Source: Podocnemis expansa (lineage: Eukaryota > Chordata > Testudines > Podocnemididae). From it: 64,000 bases of DNA. Shown piece by piece: positions 22,559-32,900 of the stretch. The notes under the pieces are model-generated. The model made no database searches and had not been told where the DNA came from. It worked only from the letters and a program-made list of their open reading frames with translations. The stretch is from assembly GCA_007922195.1 (NCBI GenBank), contig ML682024.1, positions 7,861,594-7,925,593 on the forward strand. Direction: 5' to 3'. The position numbers and the translations under genes are program-made. Within the stretch, counting starts at the first letter, position 1. Each line of letters starts with the position of its first letter.

Positions 22559-23170
22559 TTGTACCTGTCCTGGATGAAATCATCAGCAATTTCAGCTGCC
22601 TCCAAAATGATATTGGGCTTCTTATCAAGCACAGGTGCCTTGATATAGTGGGGAGCTATTTCCAGAAGCAGCTCCCTGGCAAACAAATCAACCACCTTGT
22701 CATAACTACCATGAGCCCCTGCCCCCATGATCCATTTTTTCAAATACCCCAGTAGCTTGTGAGCCATTTCAGTATAGGTAACATTCTCAGATAGCTTCTT
22801 ATTTCTAAATTTTAACTGGTACGATTCAGGAGTAATTTTAAAACTTTGCAATACAGTTTCTTTAAACTTTCCATAATCTAATGCATCATTTAATTCCACA
22901 TCATTAAATACCTTTCTGGCCATCTCTGATAGTCTGGTAAGGAGAACAGGCATCCTCTTCTCATCAGGGATTTTATGGACCTCACAGTCTTTCAAAGGTA
23001 TACAGAAATCCCTCAATATCTTTGTTGTCTTTCAGAGGGGGACAGATTTTTTCCAACTCCTTAATGAAGGAAGTCGAGGCACTCTCAGGTGAAGGCAGAT
23101 CCTTCTTCCTGTCCTGGATGTGGAGTTGGATCTGGGCCAGCCTTTGGTGGGATGCTGCCGCCTCTTCCAT
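22559..23170 (-). pseudogene. Gag, SCAN-like capsid domain of the Gmr1-like element
   Basis: Two overlapping frames (22982-23170 and 22552-23016) form the gag N-terminal and capsid part. The segment from ESYQLKFRNK through LKKWIM, VVDLFARELLLEIAP and ILEAAEIADDFI follows the SCAN-domain pattern: FR near the start, a conserved Leu/Trp helix, an E..L...P stretch and a terminal EA. The SCAN domain of tetrapod zinc-finger proteins is thought to derive from gag of this retroelement group, which fits. A frameshift separates the two frames, and the solo LTR at 21951-22556 cuts the gene after the capsid, separating it from the zinc knuckle. Confidence 0.75.
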
Positions 23171-23542
23171 TCACCTTTGACAAACTTTTTCTTCAGCAGC
23201 TTGCTTCAGCTGTAACTGCCTTTCCTTAAGGTCCTGCTTTTCTGCAGTTCCAACAAGTGGAGTTCCATCAGGCCTCTCTCCCTCTGAAGGTGCTGATCTT
23301 GCCTGGGTCTGGCTGCTCACTCTCTTTTGCACCATCCACGACATTGCCCTTAATGGTTATTTCTCTTTCCTTACACAACTGCCTGAGCTCTCTTGTGCTC
23401 ATATCTTTATATGATTGCTGCTCACTCATTATGACTTTCACCTTCAACTCTCTATCAAATATCAAAATTTAGGAATAGCATGGGGTCCTGATCCCAAAAC
23501 CCAAATGTTCTGGCTCTGTGGATCCTGCCAAGACTAAGCCAA

Positions 23543-24589
23543 TGTGACCCGGGCCCTCCTGGGATAACCTTCTGAATGTGCCAAAATCAGGGCAAGCTGC
23601 AAAGCCCGGGGCCAAACCCCCAAACCACCGATGGGTGGTACTTAAACCATTCTCCCAGTCAGCAACAAAACATGCTTCTGATTCCCCACTCTGGTCATCA
23701 CCAACCATGGCAAAATAGAAACAGCCCCCTTACTGCACATCAGCTCCTATGGTCCCCTCTAGCCACTGGGTCTCTTTAAGAAATAGGTTCTCCTGACCCC
23801 AAAGGGCTGGCCACATCACCCAGAACAATATAGGCTTGGACCTCACCCAAACTACCATGCTGCCAGCCAATCCTTTAGTAATTACAACTAAAGATTTAAT
23901 ATAAAAAGAGAACAAAAAAAATACGAGAGATCTTATAGGGTCAAAGTGAATCACATACATAAAAATGATTTAGAGTCCATAGAAAACAAATCCTTGAAGA
24001 TCCTGTAGTTTGCAGATTAGTCCCACTCCTCTGGTGTGCACCCAGCAGCAGCAGCAGCTGAGTGGGTCTCAGTCCTTTGTTCAGTCCTAGGAGAATAGTT
24101 CCGGAGGAGGCTGTGGGCTGTGGTCTCTTATCTCAGAGTCCTTGCCAGATCAAAATGGAGGTGGGCCACATGGTCAGTCTGGGTAACTGGTCAAACAGGT
24201 TTCCTCTTGGGCCCACTGTAGCTGGGAGTCCCCTCCTGATGGGCCATTAACAGGACAATAGTTTGCAGATGCCCAGTCTGGGATTGCCTCAGCTCAAACA
24301 ACTTGGAACACACATAAAACAAATGAAATCCCTAATTTCTAATACAAATATGATAGCTACATATAAAATCATATAATCATTCCTAGCAGATTACAGCATT
24401 TCTATTGATACCAAACATGGCCTATCACATATGGATTATTGCAAATATGAAATATTAATATGAAAAATAATCATAAACAGTCCCATAGACCAAGACAGCA
24501 TTGCACCCCCCCATACAGGGGAAACTGAGGCACACACACTATTCATACAAATTATTACAAAAAATTCCCACTCTCCCCACAGCTCGACA
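23543..24589 (-). repeat. 5' LTR of the Gmr1-like element
   Basis: The 3' end in element orientation reads CCCGGGTCACA, matching the end of the related solo LTR at 48671. Homology with the left LTR runs to 24505. From 24506 to 24589 the sequence (ending TGTCGAGC on the minus strand) has no counterpart in the left LTR, so the outer boundary is uncertain. Confidence 0.7.
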
Positions 24590-24850
24590 CAGGAGTAAGA
24601 GACACTCTCTGCCACCAGATTTAGTCTCCAGATAGCTGTCTAGCACCCTGTTTGGAGGTGGCTGGATTTCTCTCTTTCATCCCCCTGACAGAGCTGTAAA
24701 CTGGACAGGGCCACAGAAGTGGGTGTACAATAATGATGGGTGACTCTGCCCCATTGACTTTAAAGCCCACTCACTGTCCAACAGGTGAAACAGGTGCTTG
24801 TGGAGCATAGAACCCAGAAGTCCTGGCTCCCAATCCCCCTGCTCTAAGCT
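24590..24850. other. Short intergenic stretch
   Basis: No feature recognised. Confidence 0.3.
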
Positions 24851-27800
24851 CTAGACCTCATGCCTCTCCTGGGGTTGGAAAGAACCCAGGAGTCCTGGCT
24901 TTCCAACCTGAGCCCTATCTATTGTGCACTGCTGCCTTTCCAGGTGCTGGTGTCCCTGGTGTGTGCGCGCGCGCGCAGGGGGGTGGGTGGGAATCTGTTG
25001 AGGGGTGGGGTGGAGGGTTGTACTGCAGCTACTGTTGAGCCCTAAGCACCCTGGTCTCTCTGGGCTGTGTCCCCAGTCTGGGCTCCACAGCCCCTGCCAT
25101 GACCCCCCTGCACCAGCTGGTACCACCCTTGGCAGGAGTCCCAGAGATGCTGCTGCTCCCGCTGTGGCCACTGGAAAGGTATGGTGAGAATCTGGTCTAG
25201 CCACCCCTATCGTCAGTTCCAGGCCTTCTGTCCCCAGCCCCTCCAAGCCACAATGACTCCAATATCTTTCTGGAGCAGTACTGGCCAATTTAGCCAGCCT
25301 TGTTTTGTGGGCACAGTCAGGTTTCTGGTGCCCAACAGGCACTGCTATCCGTTTAACCCTGCTGAATGGCAGCTGCCAGTTTTTTGCCCAGTCACCAGTT
25401 TTGCCAGATCCCCTTTGTGTGTAACCCTTTGTCGTCCGCACTGGACGGAGGGTCAGGAGCGAGGTGCATCCTCCCCAGCAGGGGACGCCAGGGCCGAGGG
25501 CACAAGAAGCCCTGGTGTGGGGACTCTGTTCTACATCTGGCTGCTCATTTGGACGAGGGCCTTGTCTCTCCCAGCTGTAGCAGGACTCAGCCAGAATCAG
25601 TCCCAGGGCCAGCAGGACCCCAGTGCCCAGGCCCAGGCGGAGGACGTTGCCACGGGTGAAATCCAGGAGTGTGGAGGGTTCTGGGACAGCTAAAGAGAGG
25701 AAGAGGGGAGGGTCAGCCACTTCTCAGGGATTCAATGTTACAGTCTGCGTGGTGGAGTGGAGTGGAGGGGCTGAGATCAGACCTTACCCTGTCTGCGTTG
25801 CAGTCATGGGTGAGTCCGGATTGACCAAAGGAAGGAGCTGAGATCAGCATCCAGCCCTGACCCTGTGTCACTTACCTGATGAAAGGATAGACCTGTGCTC
25901 CAGGAGTGCTGGTGAGGTGGAGCTGGGGGGCTCTGAGGGAGTGGTAGGGCTGGAATCTGGACTGGTGGGCTCTGGGGGAGCAGTGAGGCTGGAATCCAGG
26001 CTGGGAGGCTCTGGGGGAACAGTGGGACTGGAATCCAGGTTGACAGCTGTATAAAGAGTGAGGTTTAAATGCTGCTGGTTTATCTGTCTCCTGCTGCTGT
26101 CTAGGGCATCCTCACCCAGCCCTGCCAGTTCCTGAGTGTTACGGATCTCCTGGCATTCCCCCCCCCTCCCCAGTTGGGGGCATCAACCTCAGCGTCCTGG
26201 CCAAACCCCTCAGAGGGGGGATTCTTGTTTTTTTCCCTATTAACTTTTTATTCTATTTTTAAACTCTGACATCTAGGAAAAGCAATGTAATAAGCCACAC
26301 TTCAGCTTCTCAGCCCACAGGCACTTTGTACCATCATCATAGAAAGACATCTAATGCTGAGATCTTTCCAGGGTGAGGGGGCACAACAGGACCCCGGTAT
26401 TTGTGTCCCATGCTGGCAGACCCCCCCCCCCCCGGTCTCACATGGAGAGAAATCCAGCTCATTGAAGAAAAATGAGGAAAACAATTTAGAGGGAAACAAA
26501 GTTCAGGGGTAGGGAGTGAGCTGGGAAGGGCAAGAAGGGGGTATGGAAGAATGGGGTGTGAGATGGACTCCAAGCATTTAATGGGGTGGTTCAGATATGT
26601 CCAAGAAACCATCCCCATATCCCTGCAACTGCTATAAATACTCTCTGCACTTTCATGCTTGGCATGTTGCTTTGTGCTGTTGAGCAGCACTCGCACCCCA
26701 CCACAGAGGCAGCCCCATCTCAGCTCTGAGTGAGAGGTCCCTGTATAACCAACCTCTGTGTCCCATCCCAGAAGCAGCCGCCCCTTCAGGAACTCACCTC
26801 CCACAACCAGGTGGATCGGATCACTCCTCTCTGACCACCGGGGCAGCCCACTTCTGCTAAGGTACCGACACCAGTAAGTGCCAGTGTCGCCGGCGCTGCT
26901 GTGGTAGATGAGAAACTTGGCTCCCAGGCCCTGTGCCTCCGCATGCTGCACCGGGGTGGGGCTTGTGCCCCTGTAGAGGAAGAGTCGGGTGCAAGGCACC
27001 TGGCACAGGCAGTCCAGGGAAACCTGCTGCCCCACAGGCACTGTGCCCCTTGCTGGGATCACCCATAGTGAGGCTTTGTCTGGGGTGACAGAAGGAGGAG
27101 CAATAAGACACAGAGCCCCAAACTCCACATCCCAGGGGAGCAGAAATCTTCCCCTGCGCCCAGGGGCAAAGACTTCTGCCCTTGCTCACCTGCCACCCCT
27201 CAATTCCCGCCCCCCCACCGATCCCAGGGGTCAGAGTTCTCTCCCCCACAGCAGGGGATGGGAGACAGAGATCTTTCTCCCAGTCCAGCCCCTTTTCAGA
27301 ACAGGAAAATCTTGGCTGGGATTCCCAGAGGGTCCCGGGGGGGGAGGGGGGTAGTGGCAGTCAGGCCCCAGCCCCCATTGAACAGCAGTGGGAGGTGGTA
27401 GCCTGCCCCTCACGCTGTGTGGGTTCCAGCCCCTATCCCAGGGTCACTCACGTGCTGCAGTAGCTGGGGGATGGCCAATCCTCAGAGCACCTGTAATGAG
27501 TGGGGGGGTGAGAGGGGTCAATTTGGGGGAAACAAGAGGCCTGGAAGGGGAAATAGCAGCCAGGCGGATGGGGATAGATCAGGCACTTCCCAGACTCCCA
27601 GCTCCTACAGCACTAATACCCTCCCAGAGATGGGCCAGGGTCACATTGAGGCATCTCATCATCCAGCCACTAGCCCAGGGCAGAACTCTTGGGAGTGTGG
27701 AGGTAGTGGCTGGGGGCAGTAGAGGAGGGAAGTCATCAGTGTGGGGGTGGAGGGAGGCTTGGGGGCAGTAGAAATGGGGGTGCTGCTAGTTCTGCCCTTG

Positions 27801-27996
27801 CTCTAGGGATGCACCAAGCAGGTGGACTCTCACGATGTCCTAAGCCTGCACATCCCAGCCGCAGGGCGCCACGAGTCCAGCCCCAGGCAATGGGGCTGGA
27901 TGGGGGACATACTGGCTATGGGGAGAAGGTGGGGGGCATTCCGGCCATGGGGAGCTACTCACAAGTGAAGAGGAAGAGAACAAGAGCACAGCCCAT
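24851..27996 (-). CDS. Leukocyte-receptor-complex-type receptor, single Ig domain, charged TM
   Basis: Five exons fit in phase 1 throughout: 27963-27996 (34 nt signal exon), 27452-27490 (39 nt), 26798-27079 (282 nt Ig exon), 25876-26046 (171 nt stalk) and from 25689 (membrane). The 34 nt first and about 36 nt second exons are the hallmark of LILR/KIR/GPVI-type genes. The Ig domain has VSLDCLC, GTYWCRYL and WSERSDPIHLVV, the WSxxS-type end of the family. The stalk has three imperfect SSPTTPPEPPS-like repeats, probably O-glycosylated. The membrane segment FTRGNVLRLGLGTGVLLALGLILAE has the Arg used by activating members to pair with FcR-gamma. The frame stays open to a stop at 24851, but the last ~200 codons look non-coding, so the true tail probably ends or splices earlier. 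No second Ig exon was found. Orthology unresolved. Confidence 0.7.
26798..27079 (-). CDS. Ig-domain exon of the LRC-type receptor
   Basis: Bounded by tcaccccag|acaaag and gggag|gtgagt. Its 94 codons hold one Ig fold with Cys in SLDCLC and YWCRY and an extra Cys pair member in QVPCTRLF. Confidence 0.8.
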
Positions 27997-29735
27997 GGCG
28001 TCAGGACCGATGGCAGCAACTGGGCAGCAACACTGCAGCCCACACTGGGCAGGAAATGTGTCTAGAACAGGAAAACCAGTGACTCGCTCAGCACGGCCCA
28101 TGTGGGTCCCCATGTGAGGGCCGCTTCCCGGACACACTCGCTGAGGTCAGGGTCCTGTAACACTGAGCACTGCCCAGACACCGTCACTGAGATCTGGGTC
28201 TATTGTGCCAGGTGCTGCCTGGACAGTCGCTAAGATCTGGGTCATGGTGCCAGGTGCTGTATTATTACCGGTAGCCAACCCATGAAATCCATCCATCTCA
28301 TCCCTTCTGCCTTCTGCTGGTGGGGGTGGGTGTCTCTCTCTCATCCTCAACTGCAAAAACCTCACAACTGATTTCACCCAAACACATCCACAAAATTCAC
28401 CTAGGCAGAATCTCCATACCCAACAAAACCAAGCTGGCAACAGGCAACCTTTGTCATCACTTACGGTGACCCACAACCCCATCTATGGTGCTAGCAGTGT
28501 CAGACCCTGTTTTGGAAGCTCCCCTTTCCTAACTCAGCTCTCACCAGGACAAAGAAGGGGGCTAGAGCCAGGAACATAAAGAGGGAATCTGACATGACCA
28601 GATGGGAACATGGGCCAGCTCCTCACCCTCAGAGCAGCCATTAGAGGGAGTTGTAGCCATGTTTTACTGATGACCATCACATTCTTTGAGTGAGAGGCTG
28701 GTGCCAGCTCCCTGCACTGGCATCAGTTTGGGGTGAAGGCTGCGGCTGGCACCTCCCCCACTGACCTGGAGCGAATGTCCCACAGGCCCTGGGGTTAGCA
28801 GACCACAGAGAGTTTTAGTTAGAATTGATTGTAATTGTTCTACCCACTTTTTTGGTCAAATAAACAGATTCAGTGCCACAGAGCCCTTTAGCAATGCATG
28901 TTTATAGAAACAGAGAACGCAAGGTACTCCTGCCATTCGCCCATTTAGGCCTGAACTAATAATTTCACCATTATGTGGGTATATATAAAACCCAAATCAA
29001 CCAGAACTGCTGAAAATCAACAGGGCTGCTCCCAACTGGTGCAGAGCTACAGAGGCCAGATCCACAGCTGGTGCAACCCAGTGCCTCTCCCTTCAGTATG
29101 GTAATTGACACCAGATCCCCATGTACCCCCACTCCACTCTTGCTCCCCTTTGCTGCCCCATGACCTGTTCTTTGCTGTCCTTTTATCTCCACTCTGGGTG
29201 ATGGCAGCAAGATCTGGCGCTCACCTGCTCAGAGGGCAGGGGACAGCTGGTGAACACCTAGGTGCTTCACCCCCCAACACTCAGCTAGGGGTGTAGGTGA
29301 CTGGCAGGCAGGGGAAGAGAGGGAGCTGTAGCATGCTGGGATTGCAGCCATAGCTCAAAGGGGCTGCTTGGGTCACACTCAGGAAACCCCATCTACTGGG
29401 GGAAATGGATAGCGCCCTGGACCACCCCCAAAGCACCCACTGATGGAGATCTGCCCACAGCTGCCTGCCAGGTAGATGGTAAGGGCTCTAGAGATGGCTC
29501 TGCTGGGAGATGTGGCATCAAGAGGGAGGTGAGCCTCCTTTCACGGTCTTTGGACAGAGCAGGCCCAAGGGAAGAATCTCAGGCATGGAGCAGAGATGCT
29601 CATGACCCTAGGACAGCAAGTGCCTTGCCTCACTGCCACACTCACCACAGGGTGCAGTGCTCACTGTGGGGTTACCCTGCAGCCAACCCCAGGGAACACC
29701 AACACCTGGACCATGACCCCAGTATAAAACAAAAC
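27997..29735. other. Intergenic between the Ig receptor and THAP7
   Basis: The left edge should hold the receptor promoter. Short repeats ('tgctgcctggaca', 'gagatctgggtc') occur at 28160-28260. No gene seen. Confidence 0.3.
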
Positions 29736-29741
29736 TTTATT
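29736..29741 (-). terminator. THAP7 poly(A) signal
   Basis: AATAAA on the minus strand, about 245 bases past the THAP7 stop codon, in an AT-rich patch. Confidence 0.75.
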
Positions 29742-29986
29742 TACAACCCCCATCAACCCACCACACAGGCAAAGGGACAGGGGGAAGTGCTGTCACCCGG
29801 CTTCTGTCTGCATCCATGGTGTGCCACCTTGTGTGTGGAGGGGGCAAGCTCAGTCCATGGCCAAGGCAGCGACGGAGCCCTGCATGAAGGGATGCAAGGC
29901 ATGACTCTGATGTGGTTTCTCTGGGGTGGAGCAAAGCCATCCCCCGTGCTGTACACATGCACACCCCCCACGCATAGTCCCTAGGC

Positions 29987-32900
29987 TCACTCCAGCTCAC
30001 CCAGCAGCTGTAGCTCAAAGACCTGGAGATGTTCCTTGAGCTGGCGCCGCATGTCCGGGGCTGCCCGCCGCTCCCGCTGCAGCTCACAGATGCGCAGGCG
30101 CAGCCGCTGCTCCCGCCGCTTGCAAGCCTGCAGCTGCCGCTGGACCCGGTCCAGGGCGTCCAGTGCTGCCTCTGCCCGCCGCTTCCACAGCAGGGCATTC
30201 CCTACCTGGTAGCTGTGCTCACTCTGGATGTAGGCGCCGGCTGGGGGTGGCAGGCGCAGCATGTAGAAGGAGGGGGAGACAGGGCGGGGCGGCTCTGGGG
30301 CGGGCGGGGCAGGGGCCTCAGCCTCTGAAGGGGCGCCTGTCTCCGGGAGCGCTGGGGTGGCTGTGGCTGCTTCCTGACCTGTGGCCACAGCTGGGTGATC
30401 CAGGAGGATGTCCGACAGGCTGGCCAAGATGACGTCATGCTTGTCCTCTAGCTCCACCCCTTGTGGGAGAGGCCCAGGCAGGCTGCGATGCTCAGCCGTG
30501 GGGGCGGCTGCGGGCGTGGCCGGCTCGGACTCCGCCTCCTTTGGGAAACATGAGATGTCTGCATGGGCTGGGGCGTCCTCCTTCCTTCGGCTTGGATCAC
30601 GCCTGTGGGGACAGGGACAGTGGTCAGAGCCCATCTCACAATGCACTGCAGGGGCAGACTCTGCAGGGCCCCAGGCAAGCCCAACCCCCCACAACCCCTA
30701 GCCAAGCCCCAAGGCAAACTTGGAGGAGCCCGTCCTGCAGCTAAACCCTGACCCAGCACCCAAGGCAGCCCCATCCAAACCCAGCCCAGGGGTCAACAGA
30801 CAGGGGTAGCCCCAGTGCCTCCCACCCCCACATTCCGACCCTCCCCCTCAATCCAGCACAGGAGACTGAATCCCAGGCTGCCTCACCCACCCCAGACCTT
30901 GACCCCATTCCCTGCCCCACAGACCTGGCCTCTAACATGCACAACCCAGCCTCTCACCCCGTGACCTAGGCCTTCCACCCTCCCAGCCCAGCAGACAACA
31001 TATGGACAGGCACACACCTCCACCTCCTCCAGGCCCTGGTTGCTTTGGGGTCATCATTCTTCTGCCCAGGAGGCCTCATCTTTGCTGCCCGGCGCACCTT
31101 GGAGGACTCGAAGATGGTGGGGACGGCCCCCTCCTTTAGCCGGTGATAGCCGCTGTGAAGAGACATTGGCAGGCATGAGCCATCCCTGGCCTGGCTGATT
31201 TCGGGAGAACCCACTGCCCTGCTCAGAAGTCACCATCCTGAGCAGAAGCTCACTCAGCATGGGGATGGTGCCACTAGCAGCATGTCTCTTTGCTGGCCTG
31301 GGAACAATTTTAAATGGCTCTCTGCCCCACAAGAAGCACTAGCGTCAGGATCATACTGTGACTTTGGGGCACAAGATTTTTAATCAATCATTCTGTCTTG
31401 GGCCGTGTTGACACTATAGGTGACACAGTGGCAGTTTTAACACAATAGCACCAAGCGCAGATGCTTCCTATGTTGGTGGAAAAGGTTCTTACATCAGTGC
31501 AGGTAATCTGACTTCCTGAGAGAACTCTGCCACTGGCCCAGCCACGTCCACACCAGAGGTTAGATCAGCTTAACTATGGGGCTCAAAGATGTGAATTTTT
31601 CATGCCCTTGAACCACAGAGCCAGGTTCATCTAAATTTTAAGTAAGATCAGGGCTTAGTTTGTGATCAAAACTTTCACCGGTGTATGGGCTTCAAAATAA
31701 GCAGCACCCTGAATTATTTACCCTCTCCCCTTCTCAAATCCCATTGGCCTCTGAATGAGACAGTGTTTTATTCAGGAACTTAAGGTCTGATCCTGCAATT
31801 GGATCCACAGTCAGCCCTGAGAGCTCCACTTCTGTAGATTTTTAAGGCAGGAGGGAGCATAAGATTATTTGCTCAGACTGCCCATAGTATTTCACCCATT
31901 CACCAATGCTGTGAGCCCAGTGACTTGTGTTTCATTGAAGCACCTCTTTGGTATATGAAATCATCAGGAGGTGGACACTTACCTCCCACAGGAGTCTGTT
32001 CCAGTGGATAACCACCCTCATTGCTATACACCTCAGCACAAGTTCTAATTAGAACATGTCCCTAAACACAGATTCAAGAACTACACATGCAGCCACCCTG
32101 TTTTGACACTTTGAAAATAAAAACTGACTGAAACATGTGCTTGTAGGGAATTTACGTTTTTATATTATCTGAGTAGCTGGCCACTGGACTTATTAGAAAT
32201 CAAACCTGTTTAAACAAACCATTTGCTGGAAAGCACTACATTCAACTAATAAAGAAAAATTAAGCAGAAACAGGCCACTTAAGTATTGTGATGATTCTGC
32301 CAAAAAGCCATTGATAAGAAAGGCCTTGCTCTGGTAAACAGGATGATGTAGAACAGGTATCAGAAAGGGCAAAAGAGTCTAAAATTTCATTGGTCAGAAC
32401 TGTACTTGATAACCAAATAACTCAAACAACAAACAAGGATGGGCTTAATTACATGCTGGGTATTAAGTATAATCTAATCATGTAACCTGAACATTAAGGA
32501 TAGTGAAACTATGTAGGGTTTTGGGCCTGATGTAACCTGTTGTATTATGCGTACACCTGTTGCATTATGTGTATCAGTGTTTCCCAACCAGTGTGCCACA
32601 AGACATGGGTGCATTTTCAGGCCTCAGCAGGTGTGCTGCAGAATTTTTTGAAAAACTATTCCAAGAGTTCTGGATTGCTCATGAACATTCATAAATTAAT
32701 TTGGAGACTATATGGTGGTGTGCCCCAAAATAATTAAATGTATTAAGGTGTGTGCCACAGCAGAGAAAAGGGTGGGAACCACTGCTATATGTTGTATTTA
32801 GCATGTTAGAATGGTATATATGTATCTTCTGAACCTGTATTCTGGGCTTACTTATATGGGTCCAGGTGGGAATGTGGCTGCGCCCTGCTGGGTTGGATGT

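Larger units (their letters stand above)
17075..24589 (-). mobile_element. Decayed Gmr1-like Ty3/gypsy LTR retrotransposon
   Basis: Read on the minus strand the order is LTR (right), gag with SCAN-like capsid, CCHC knuckle, protease, integrase, reverse transcriptase, RNase H, purine tract, LTR (left). Domains are of Ty3/gypsy type, but integrase precedes reverse transcriptase as in copia. This combination defines the Gmr1 group first described from Atlantic cod. All frames carry shifts or stops and three other elements are nested inside: an ERV LTR at 21951-22556, a hAT MITE at 20764-20946 and a mariner-type MITE at 18263-18412. The two LTRs differ by several indels, so the insertion is old. 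No exact target duplication is visible because the left LTR lacks its last bases. Confidence 0.85.
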
